In this document: positions 7,309 through 13,957 of the stretch, piece after piece
How positions within the stretch are numbered: the stretch's first letter is position 1
Layout: the number at the start of each line of letters is the position of its first letter
Notes under the pieces: model-generated
Databases searched by the model: none
What the model saw: only the letters and a program-made list of their open reading frames with translations
What the model was told of the DNA's origin: nothing
Position numbers and translations under genes: made by a program
Source of the DNA: an uncultured Gemmatimonadaceae bacterium
Lineage (GTDB): Bacteria; Gemmatimonadota; Gemmatimonadetes; Gemmatimonadales; Gemmatimonadaceae
Assembly: GCA_955652265.1 (NCBI GenBank)
Contig: CATPBD010000041.1
Span: 1-14,555 of the forward strand
Length of the DNA: 14,555 nt
Direction: 5' to 3'

Positions 7309-8762
7309 TGGCATCGCCACGTACGCAGCAGGCGCTCGAGCGTCTGGCGACCCTGACGCCGAAGCAGATCGTGGAGGAGCTGGATCGCTACATCGTCGGT
7401 CAGGGCGACGCCAAAAAGGCGGTGGCGATCGCGCTCAGGAATCGCTGGCGCCGGCAGCGCGCGCCCGAATCGATCCGTGAGGAGATCTCACCGAACAACA
7501 TCATCCTGGTTGGGCCTACCGGCGTCGGAAAAACCGAGATCGCCCGCCGACTCGCGCGTCTTGCCGGCGCGCCATTCGTCAAGGTCGAGGCATCCAAATT
7601 CACCGAGGTCGGCTACGTCGGTCGAGACGTGGAGTCGATGGTGCGCGATCTTGTGGAGAGCGCAGTCAACATGGTTCGTGGAGAGCGCGAAGGCGAAGTT
7701 CAGGAGATTGCGAAGCAGAAGGTGGAAGAGCGGCTCCTCGATCTCCTCCTGCCCGTCCCGCCCGACATTAAGCAGTCTGCTCCAACACCCTCCGCAGCGG
7801 CTGGAGGCGCGCACCTGTTCGTTGTCTCGCCGGGCGGCTCCGTTTCCCACGAGACCGATGCATCTGAGATTCGCTACAGACGGACGCGGGAGAAACTCAA
7901 GCAGCTGTTGCTCGACGGTCAGATGGACGAACGGGAGATCGAAATCGAGGTGACGCAGCAGTCACCGGTGATGTTCGACATGATGGTCCCGCAGGGCGCG
8001 CCGGAGGGAATGGACAACATCTCCGAGATGCTTCAGGACATGCTGCCCAAGCGCAAGAAGCGCAGGACGGTCAAGGTCACCGAGGCCCGGCGGATTCTCC
8101 TAAGTGAAGAGCTGGAGAAACTCATCAACAAGGAAGACGTCACCGCCGATGCGCTCGAGCGCGTGCAGACGATGGGCATTATTTTCCTCGACGAAATCGA
8201 CAAGATCGCGGGACAGCGTGGTCCGAACATGGGCGGGCCGGACGTTTCGCGCGAGGGAGTGCAGCGCGATCTCCTTCCCATTGTCGAAGGCTCAAACGTG
8301 CAGACCAAGCACGGCATGGTGAAGACGGATCACGTGCTCTTTGTCGCAGCGGGTGCGTTTCACGTCGCAAAACCCAGCGACCTCATCCCCGAGCTTCAAG
8401 GAAGATTCCCCATTCGTGTTGAGCTTCAATCGCTCACGGAAGCGGATTTCGTGCGCATCATGACAGAGCCTGAAAACGCGCTGACCAAGCAGTATTCGGC
8501 GCTGGTCGAGGCTGAAGGTGCGACGCTCGAGTTTACTCCCGATGGTGTCGCCGAGATCGCGAAGATCGCCGCGCAGGTGAACGAGCGAATGGAGAACATC
8601 GGCGCGCGCAGACTGCACACAGTGATGACGACATTGCTCGAAGATGTGCTGTTCGGACTCCCGGACAGCGGCGTCAAGACGGTGCGGGTCGATCAGGCGT
8701 TGGTGCGGAGCCGACTCAAGACTATCGCCGACGACGAGGACCTGAGGCGGTACATTCTCTAG
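7308..8762 (+). CDS. hslU: ATP-dependent protease ATPase subunit HslU (ClpY)
   Basis: AAA+ unfoldase that feeds substrates to HslV. The 484-residue sequence has Walker A GPTGVGKT at 69-76, the pore loop GYVG at 102-105, and Walker B IIFLDEID at 291-298. The family-specific I-domain lies between them (about 110-250), followed by the sensor-2 region GARRL at 432-436. It ends RRYIL, the short hydrophobic tail known in this family to insert into HslV and activate it. An unremarkable low-complexity Ala/Pro/Gly stretch lies near 158-167 in the I-domain. GGAG at 7296-7299 lies 8 nt before ATG 7308, so hslU has its own ribosome site in addition to the 1-nt overlap with hslV. Its TAG shares CTAG with the stop of the opposing DUF2784 gene. 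Confidence 0.98.
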   Translation: MASPRTQQALERLATLTPKQIVEELDRYIVGQGDAKKAVAIALRNRWRRQRAPESIREEISPNNIILVGPTGVGKTEIARRLARLAGAPFVKVEASKFTEVGYVGRDVESMVRDLVESAVNMVRGEREGEVQEIAKQKVEERLLDLLLPVPPDIKQSAPTPSAAAGGAHLFVVSPGGSVSHETDASEIRYRRTREKLKQLLLDGQMDEREIEIEVTQQSPVMFDMMVPQGAPEGMDNISEMLQDMLPKRKKRRTVKVTEARRILLSEELEKLINKEDVTADALERVQTMGIIFLDEIDKIAGQRGPNMGGPDVSREGVQRDLLPIVEGSNVQTKHGMVKTDHVLFVAAGAFHVAKPSDLIPELQGRFPIRVELQSLTEADFVRIMTEPENALTKQYSALVEAEGATLEFTPDGVAEIAKIAAQVNERMENIGARRLHTVMTTLLEDVLFGLPDSGVKTVRVDQALVRSRLKTIADDEDLRRYIL

Positions 8763-9133
8763 CGCCGAACGCTAGCTCTGGTCCTGGATATCACTAAGCC
8801 ATAGGCGACGATATTCAGAATCAGCACCAGGCTGCCCAACACGACCTGTGTCGGACGGGTGAGACCGGCCGGATAGAGCACGGGCTGCACATAGTGCTGG
8901 ATGAATCCGCCGCTGTAACCCGCCTCGCCACCCCGCGTCCTGATCGAATTCTCGAGGGGAGTAAGTGGACAGATCCAGCCCGTGTACTCGATCAGAACAC
9001 CCCATACCGCGGCGGGAATGTGCAGCCAAGCCAGCCGCGGCCACGCCAGCACCGGCAGCCCTCCCAGCACCACGAAGAGGACAAATGCGAGGTGAACGAG
9101 GAGTACGAGATCAGCGAGCGCCCGGTAGATCAA
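8759..9133 (-). CDS. DUF2784 family small membrane protein
   Basis: The 124-residue product has the hallmark of the DUF2784 family: [20 protein letters not shown] at the N-terminus, [19 protein letters not shown], the motif [11 protein letters not shown], then [10 protein letters not shown] with downstream hydrophobic segments. Hydrophobic helices lie at about 7-28, 35-50 and 95-115. Function is unknown for the family. The start is TTG at 9133, overlapping the kinase stop in TTGA; no in-frame ATG is available and no Shine-Dalgarno is visible, so translation is probably coupled to the kinase gene. The 3' end overlaps that of hslU by 4 nt. Confidence 0.88.
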   Translation of the reverse strand: MIYRALADLVLLVHLAFVLFVVLGGLPVLAWPRLAWLHIPAAVWGVLIEYTGWICPLTPLENSIRTRGGEAGYSGGFIQHYVQPVLYPAGLTRPTQVVLGSLVLILNIVAYGLVISRTRASVRR

Positions 9134-11385
9134 GGGGCGGACGCGTCGAATTTCATCCTTTGAACGAGCGCTTCAAATCGAAGCTCGGCGCGCAGCGGGT
9201 CGACGATGGGGTGCACGCGCAGGTAGGCGGCCCACCCCCGCCGCTCATCGACCGCTCGATCCACCCAATCGAGAGCTTTTTCCGCATCTCGCACGGCGAT
9301 GTACACGATTGCGAGCTCGACGGGAGAGACGTACTCGCTTTTTATCTTTTCCTCCAGCTCGGCCGCTACCTGCAGCGCATACGACGGATCGCCCGCCGCC
9401 GCGAGAGCGTACCCGAGCGTCGCCTTCGTCATCGTGCCGGACTCGGGCGCCAGCACCAACGCTTCACGAAGCGCTCGCTCGGCGGCGGGGAACTGCTTTT
9501 GGAAGGTCAGAATCAGCCCTTGAATCCGATAGCTCTCCTCAGCGGTGGGATTCATGGCGATGGCGCGATCGAGATGATAGCGCGCCTGCTCGTATTTCCG
9601 CGCATAGAGATAGCAATAGCCGAGACTCCGCCGCACTGACACCGACGCAGGATCGTTCTCCTGCGCGGTGTGACCCTCGAGCAGCGCCTCGTCGAACCTT
9701 CCCTGGGATGCAAGCATGAATGCGTACCACTGGTGCGCGGGCGCATAGTGCGGATCCAGCTCGATCGCGCGAGCAAATTCCCTGGCGGCCCCATCCCAAT
9801 CCCAATCGTAGATGAAGAGGCTCCATGCCAGCGATGCATGCGCTTCGGCGAGCGTATCATCCAGAGCGATCGCTTTTCGCGCGTAGAACTTTGCCTTCTG
9901 GTGGCCTTCGTGAACTGGAACGTTCCGGTAGTCGATGTGAAGCGAATACGAGTCCGCCAGGCCCGTGTACGGTAACGCGTATGTCGGATCGAGCGCGATC
10001 GCTTCCTCGAAGTACTTGATTCCTTCGATGACCCCCTCGGATGTACGCTTGTTCCACGCGTAGCGCCCGCGCAGGTAGAGCCCGTAAGCCTGCACATTTT
10101 CTGTGTGCCGATTCGTCGGAGCAGGCGCGATGTCCGCGAACGACGTAGATCGGAGAGTCGTGACGATGGTGCGCGCGATCTCATCCTGAATGGCGAAGAC
10201 GTCGCGCAGCTTGCGGTCGTAGCGCTCGGACCACACCAGACGCCCGTCGTCTGTAGACGTGAGCTGCGCCGTAATTCGAAGATTCTCTCCCGAGCGTCGC
10301 ACCGATCCTTCGAGCACCTCGGACGCCTCGAGGAGCGCGCCGATCGCGCGCACATCCTGCGCCTTCCCCTTGAGCGCGAACACCGAGGTGCGCGACGCTA
10401 CCCGCAGCCCTCCCACCTTTGCGAGAGCGTTGATCAGCTCGTCGGTGATTCCGTCGCTGAGGTACTCGTTGTCCGGATCGGGGCTCGAATTCACGAATGG
10501 AAGGACGGCGATGGTGCGCGTCGTCGCGGCGAAGGGTCGGTTGGGCTCCAAGCGGGCGCGCGAGAGAGCGTCGCAGAAATCAACAATGGTGGGGAACCGC
10601 TGCGCCGGATCCTTGGCCAACGCTTTCTCCAGCACTCTCTCGAAGCCGGCAGGCGCATCCGGGCGCAGCGCCCGCAGCGGACGCGCTTTTTCCGTGACCT
10701 GCTTCGCCATCGTCGCGCGGGGTGTCGCTCCCTTGAGCGGCGGCTCGCCGGCGAGCATCTCATAGACCACGCAGGCGAGGCCATAGACGTCACCCGGAAC
10801 TCCGATGTCGGTTTCTCCCGACGCCTGCTCCGGACTCATGTACTCTGGAGTACCGAGCGCGAGGCCACCAAGCGTGAGTGGCTCCTCGGCGGTGGCAGTG
10901 GCGACGTGCGCGATGCCGAAATCGGCCAACAGCGCGTGATCGTCCGCGAACAGAATGTTCTCGGGCTTCACATCACGGTGCACGAACCCATTGCGGTGCG
11001 CGTAATCCAGAGCAGCACCAACCTCGTGCGCTATGCGCAGCGCGTCGTCGATCGGGAGCTTCTTGTCGCGGTTGAGCCGGTCACGCAGCGATCCACCGGG
11101 TACATATGGCGAGACGTAATAAAGCGATCCGTCCGATTCACCCGAGTCGATCAGTGGAACGATGTGCGGATGCGACAGACGCGCGGCGATGCCGATCTCG
11201 CGGAGAAATCTCTCGGCGCCAACGGAGGCGCCGAACTCCTGCTTCAGGACTTTGATCGCCACCTTGCGCTTGTGCTTTCTTTCCTCGGCGAGGTGCACGG
11301 TTGCCATGCCGCCCTGGCCCAGAAGGCGCTCGATCGTGTACCGATCGGCGAGCGTGTTGGCGAGGGAGGCCGACGCGTCGCTCAT
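9130..11385 (-). CDS. Ser/Thr protein kinase with TolB-like domain and TPR repeats
   Basis: A 751-residue, probably cytoplasmic, Hanks-type kinase. The kinase domain spans about 16-275, with glycine loop GQGGMATV (23-30), Lys45 in VAIK, Glu63, the RD catalytic loop HRDVKPEN (136-143), DFG (155-157) and an SPE (184-186) at the end of the activation segment. All catalytic residues are present, so it should be active. A TolB/FlgO-like segment follows (about 290-410: TIAVLPFVNSSPD-NEYLSDGITDELI, VLEGSVRRSGENLRITAQL). Then come TPR-like helices from about 430 to 720, with ALDP/ELDP/AMNP-type repeat ends. No transmembrane helix is seen, unlike PknB-type receptors. The ATG at 11385 lies 6 nt after a TATATT hexamer and has no Shine-Dalgarno. 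The signal and substrates are unknown. Confidence 0.93.
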   Translation of the reverse strand: MSDASASLANTLADRYTIERLLGQGGMATVHLAEERKHKRKVAIKVLKQEFGASVGAERFLREIGIAARLSHPHIVPLIDSGESDGSLYYVSPYVPGGSLRDRLNRDKKLPIDDALRIAHEVGAALDYAHRNGFVHRDVKPENILFADDHALLADFGIAHVATATAEEPLTLGGLALGTPEYMSPEQASGETDIGVPGDVYGLACVVYEMLAGEPPLKGATPRATMAKQVTEKARPLRALRPDAPAGFERVLEKALAKDPAQRFPTIVDFCDALSRARLEPNRPFAATTRTIAVLPFVNSSPDPDNEYLSDGITDELINALAKVGGLRVASRTSVFALKGKAQDVRAIGALLEASEVLEGSVRRSGENLRITAQLTSTDDGRLVWSERYDRKLRDVFAIQDEIARTIVTTLRSTSFADIAPAPTNRHTENVQAYGLYLRGRYAWNKRTSEGVIEGIKYFEEAIALDPTYALPYTGLADSYSLHIDYRNVPVHEGHQKAKFYARKAIALDDTLAEAHASLAWSLFIYDWDWDGAAREFARAIELDPHYAPAHQWYAFMLASQGRFDEALLEGHTAQENDPASVSVRRSLGYCYLYARKYEQARYHLDRAIAMNPTAEESYRIQGLILTFQKQFPAAERALREALVLAPESGTMTKATLGYALAAAGDPSYALQVAAELEEKIKSEYVSPVELAIVYIAVRDAEKALDWVDRAVDERRGWAAYLRVHPIVDPLRAELRFEALVQRMKFDASAP

Positions 11386-11397
11386 AGCGGTAATATA
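11386..11397 (-). promoter_or_regulatory. Candidate -10 element of a leaderless kinase transcript
   Basis: On the minus strand TATATT (11392-11397), a five-of-six match to TATAAT, ends exactly 6 nt before the kinase ATG. The six bases ACCGCT between them hold no ribosome site. A transcription start on the A of ATG would be natural. No -35 resembling TTGACA lies at the usual distance. Confidence 0.5.
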
Positions 11398-11421
11398 GGC
11401 TGCGCGCCGGTCGGCCGGCTC

Positions 11422-11574
11422 CTATCCGCGACGCTTGAAGAACTGCACGGCGCGCTCGTGCTTCTTTGCGGCCGCGAGGCTCTTGAAGGTACCGAGATTT
11501 CGGCGACGCCCGGTCTTCGGATCCTTTTTTCGAGAGTAAAGCCGGTAACCGCCCGATTTGAGCTTGCGAATCAT
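11422..11574 (-). CDS. 50-residue basic protein resembling an integrase arm-binding (AP2-like) domain
   Basis: ATG 11574 to TAG 11422 on the minus strand encodes 50 residues. It begins MIRKLKSGGYRLYSRKKD, continues with a KTGRRRNLGTF segment and ends in the helix-like AAAKKHERAVQFFKRRG. Beta-strand pairs around GGYRLYSR and RRNLGTF followed by one amphipathic helix resemble the small AP2-like N-terminal DNA-binding domain of tyrosine integrases, here standing alone. I recall similar short conserved proteins in other bacteria but know no function. GAGG lies about 9 nt before the ATG. The gene starts 13 nt after the end of the sugar dehydrogenase gene, suggesting co-transcription. The strongly basic, well-structured composition makes a chance frame unlikely. 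Confidence 0.78.
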   Translation of the reverse strand: MIRKLKSGGYRLYSRKKDPKTGRRRNLGTFKSLAAAKKHERAVQFFKRRG

Positions 11575-11587
11575 TGTGGCGACCTCG

Positions 11588-12787
11588 TCAGGTTCCCTGC
11601 GCGACCTTCAGTATGCTGTTGCCCGACATCACATAAAGCTCACCGGCGGCATCGACCCCGAACGACGCCACCAAGCTCGTCGTCAACCCCCAATCCTTCT
11701 GGTCAACCGCCGACCCACTCGAGTACCTGAAGCTGCGCAAGAATCCGGAGCAATAATCTGAATAGAAGTAGTGACCGCGGATGCCGGGGATGGCGCTTCC
11801 GCGATACACGTACCCGCCGGTGATCGAACACGCGCCGTTGGTGTGCCCGTAATCGATAACTGGCAACGTGAGGCCCGTCTGGGTGCAGCTCGACGCATTG
11901 TAGCAGGTCGCTCCCTCCATGACATTCCACCCGTAATTGAGTCCGCCAGCCGTGGCGGGTTGAACATCTACCTCTTCGTGAAGATCCTGACCGACATCCG
12001 CTATGTAGAGCAATCCGGTAGGCACATCAAACGCATATCGCCACGGATTCCTCAGCCCCTTCGCCCAGATCTCACCGCGCCGATTTGTCTGATTGACAAA
12101 CGGGTTATCCGGCGGAATGAGGTAAGGGTCGCCGCGATCCACATCGAGCCGCAGCAGCGATCCCAGCAACGCGTTGTAATTCTGACCGTTCCCGGTGGGA
12201 TCGCCGCCACCGCCGCCATCGCCCAGACCAGCATAAAGCATCCCATCTGGCCCGAAGCAGACGAGCCCCCCATTGTGATTGTTCTGCGTTGAGTGAGCGG
12301 CCGTGAGTATCAGTTTCGACGTTGCAGGATCCGCTGCATCGGCGGTCGTCGCGGTGAACCGCTCGATCCGGATGTCGCCGTTGGTCTGGGTAGTGAAATA
12401 GACGTAAAAGAAACGGTTCGTCGCGTACTGGGGATGAAACGCGACACTCAACAGTCCGCGCTCGCCACCGCTCAGCACTCTGCTGGTGATGTCGAGAAAT
12501 GGGGTCGTCTGCAGCACTCCATCTCGTATCACCCGAATTGCCCCCGCCTGTTCTACGACGAAGATCCGGCCGTCATTGAGCGGTTGGGTGAGAAAGACGG
12601 GCGCCGAAAGTCCGGTTGTGATGAATGGGTCGAGCTTGAGAGTGAGGCCGGGCGGGAGACTCGTATCTCCCGGACCGGTGGCATCGGAGCCGTGACAGCC
12701 TGTGAGAGCAAAGGCGAATACACTCGAGCAGAACAGACGAATCGACAGTCGGATCATCAAGCGCTCGGAGTGAGAGAGATGCCGCAT
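11588..12787 (-). CDS. PQQ-dependent sugar dehydrogenase family lipoprotein (GSDH / YliI-like beta-propeller)
   Basis: A 399-residue beta-propeller protein of the soluble aldose / glucose-sorbosone dehydrogenase family, which oxidises sugar aldoses with pyrroloquinoline quinone. Family motifs are GERGLLSVAFHP (108-119), the His171 in NNHNGG expected to act as base, Arg246 in GLRNPWRYAFD, DVGQ (264-267), GGLNYGWNVMEG (281-292) and ITGGYVYRG (322-330). The N-terminus is a lipoprotein signal with lipobox LTGC at Cys31, followed by a GSDATGPGD linker. Start ATG 12787 is preferred because TATACT ends exactly 6 nt upstream. ATG 12757 (Met11) is an alternative, and the longer frame to 12880 would overlap argF. 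Cys295, Cys301, Cys320 and Cys346 could form disulfides. Whether PQQ is bound cannot be judged; no PQQ biosynthesis gene is in the window. Confidence 0.9.
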   Translation of the reverse strand: MRHLSHSERLMIRLSIRLFCSSVFAFALTGCHGSDATGPGDTSLPPGLTLKLDPFITTGLSAPVFLTQPLNDGRIFVVEQAGAIRVIRDGVLQTTPFLDITSRVLSGGERGLLSVAFHPQYATNRFFYVYFTTQTNGDIRIERFTATTADAADPATSKLILTAAHSTQNNHNGGLVCFGPDGMLYAGLGDGGGGGDPTGNGQNYNALLGSLLRLDVDRGDPYLIPPDNPFVNQTNRRGEIWAKGLRNPWRYAFDVPTGLLYIADVGQDLHEEVDVQPATAGGLNYGWNVMEGATCYNASSCTQTGLTLPVIDYGHTNGACSITGGYVYRGSAIPGIRGHYFYSDYCSGFLRSFRYSSGSAVDQKDWGLTTSLVASFGVDAAGELYVMSGNSILKVAQGT

Positions 12788-12799
12788 CGTAATAGTATA
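12788..12799 (-). promoter_or_regulatory. Candidate -10 element of a leaderless sugar dehydrogenase transcript
   Basis: On the minus strand TATACT (12794-12799), a five-of-six match to TATAAT, ends exactly 6 nt before ATG 12787, with ATTACG between. No Shine-Dalgarno can fit in that space. The geometry is the same as for the kinase gene and hslV. Confidence 0.5.
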
Positions 12800-12831
12800 T
12801 TTCCGGCGCACCGCAACACACCATACCGGAG
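12796..12831 (+). promoter_or_regulatory. Candidate argF promoter (-10) and weak ribosome site
   Basis: TATATT (12796-12801) on the plus strand could be the -10 of argF, giving a leader of about 40 nt. A GGAG at 12828-12831 is the only ribosome-site-like sequence, but its 16-nt distance from the ATG is long. The element overlaps the divergent -10 of the sugar dehydrogenase gene. No -35 is evident. Confidence 0.35.
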
Positions 12832-12847
12832 CTTTCGCGTACCTGAT

Positions 12848-13783
12848 ATGCCTCGAAAGACGACCAAAGAACCGCCGCACCGGGATTTACTTCAGATCCC
12901 TGACTTCACCGCGAAGGAAATCGACAAGCTGTTTTCACTCGCCGAGGCGATGCGGAACGGCAAGTACACAAAGAAACCGCTCGCCGGAAAATCCCTGGCG
13001 ATGATCTTCATGAAATCATCGACGCGCACACGCGTATCGTTCGAGGTCGGCGCCTGGCAGCTGGGCGGCCACGCTCTCTTTCTGTCGCCGCGCGATGTGC
13101 AACTCGGTCGCGGCGAGCCCATCGCCGATACCGCACGCGTTCTTTCGCGGTACGTCGACGGGATTATGATTCGCACCTTCGCGCAATCGGAGATCGAAGA
13201 GCTCGCGCGATACGCATCGGTACCGATCATCAACGGACTAACCGATCTGGTGCATCCGTGTCAGGTGCTCGCGGATCTTCTCACCGTCAAGCAGCACCTC
13301 GGAGGCTACAAGGGAAAGCGCTTCGCCTGGATCGGCGACGGCAACAACATGGCGAACTCGTGGCTCAACGCGGCGTACGTACTCGGTTTCGAGCTCACTC
13401 TCGCGTGCCCCGAGGGCTATGATCCCAACCCGATGATTTTCCAGCGCGCGCAATCGAAGGCCAAAGTCAGAGTCGTGCGCGATCCCGCCGAAGCCGCCGA
13501 CAAGGCTGACGTCGTCAACACCGACGTGTGGGCGTCAATGGGCCAGGAGGAAGAGCAGGCGATCCGCGAGAAGGCGTTCAAAGCATATCGCGTCGACGCT
13601 TCGATCATGAAGCGCGCAAAACCGGACGCGATCTTTCTGCACTGCCTCCCAGCCCATCGCGGAGAGGAGGTAGCAGCGGAAGTGATCGATGGTCCGCAGA
13701 GCAGAGTGTGGGACGAGGCCGAGAACCGACTCCACATACAGAAGGCGATAATGGCGGCGTTGATGGGCGGGGAGAAGCTCTAG
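12848..13783 (+). CDS. argF: Ornithine carbamoyltransferase
   Basis: Makes citrulline from ornithine and carbamoyl phosphate, the sixth step of arginine biosynthesis. The 311-residue protein carries the carbamoyl-phosphate motif SSTRTR (57-62), HPCQ (136-139), GDGNNMANSW (163-172), the DVWASMGQEEE segment (226-236) and the ornithine-site HCLPAHRGEEV (265-275) with Cys266. These features and the full length indicate OTCase rather than aspartate or N-acetylornithine carbamoyltransferase. The ATG at 12848 is the first plausible start; the frame stays open upstream only antisense to the sugar dehydrogenase gene. No other arginine genes are adjacent, so anabolic use is inferred from the family. 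The same enzyme can serve the arginine deiminase route. Confidence 0.95.
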   Translation: MPRKTTKEPPHRDLLQIPDFTAKEIDKLFSLAEAMRNGKYTKKPLAGKSLAMIFMKSSTRTRVSFEVGAWQLGGHALFLSPRDVQLGRGEPIADTARVLSRYVDGIMIRTFAQSEIEELARYASVPIINGLTDLVHPCQVLADLLTVKQHLGGYKGKRFAWIGDGNNMANSWLNAAYVLGFELTLACPEGYDPNPMIFQRAQSKAKVRVVRDPAEAADKADVVNTDVWASMGQEEEQAIREKAFKAYRVDASIMKRAKPDAIFLHCLPAHRGEEVAAEVIDGPQSRVWDEAENRLHIQKAIMAALMGGEKL

Positions 13784-13833
13784 GAGTTTACCCTCGAATG
13801 TCCGCGCGATAGGAACAAATCGCCCGACCTCGC

Positions 13834-13867
13834 ATCACAAAAATGTTTTTGCCAATTTATCTGTGAT
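13834..13867. promoter_or_regulatory. AT-rich dyad element in the argF 3' intergenic region
   Basis: ATCACA (13834-13839) and TGTGAT (13862-13867) form an inverted pair 22 nt apart. Between them CAAAAA and TTTTTG pair around TG (13838-13851). This is the AT-rich part of the 162-nt gap between argF and the next gene. A regulator site or promoter region is possible, but no defined -35/-10 pair with correct spacing was found. Confidence 0.25.
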
Positions 13868-13872
13868 AAGGG

Positions 13873-13898
13873 GTTAAGGCCTTGTCCAGGCCGTTAAC
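13873..13898 (+). other. GTTAAGGCCT hairpin in the leader of the secreted-protein gene
   Basis: GTTAAGGCCT (13873-13882) pairs with AGGCC-g-TTAAC (13888-13898) over 10 bp with one bulged G at 13893 and a 5-nt loop (TGTCC). No T-tract follows, so a classical terminator is unlikely. It may be a leader-RNA structure or a protein-binding palindrome. Confidence 0.4.
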
Positions 13899-13932
13899 TG
13901 CTGTTGAGCTTGCCGCAGGTGGTCGTCTATTA

Positions 13933-13957
13933 CGTAACCCTCCACATGAGAGTTACG
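13933..13957 (+). promoter_or_regulatory. Inverted repeat spanning the translation start of the secreted-protein gene
   Basis: CGTAACCCTC (13933-13942) is complementary to GAGAGTTACG (13948-13957) at nine of ten positions, with a 5-nt loop CACAT. The ATG at 13946 begins inside the loop. If translation instead starts at ATG 13958, the GAGAG at 13948-13952 could be its ribosome site and would be buried in the stem. The left arm also contains part of the perfect palindrome TTACGTAA (13930-13937). Confidence 0.45.

Noticed and set aside
10105..11730. Long plus-strand open frame (541 codons) opposite the kinase gene
   Set aside because: It lies antisense to a kinase with all catalytic motifs, has no recognisable domain and Arg/Ser-rich shadow composition, and runs on over two further genes. 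Typical GC-rich shadow frame.
12293..12847. Upstream in-frame extension of argF to 12293
   Set aside because: It runs antisense through the sugar dehydrogenase gene and would add 185 residues with no similarity to carbamoyltransferases.
12788..12880. Longer N-terminus for the sugar dehydrogenase (ATG at 12880)
   Set aside because: It would overlap the argF coding start and put 31 charged residues before a normal lipoprotein signal; the TATACT element supports ATG 12787.
13806..13823. GCGAT...ATCGC hairpin after argF as a terminator
   Set aside because: Only 5 bp with an 8-nt loop and no adjacent T-tract; too weak to call.
13838..13851. CAAAAATGTTTTTG as an intrinsic terminator of argF
   Set aside because: The stem is all A-T apart from one pair and the loop is 2 nt, so no stable GC stem precedes the T-run.
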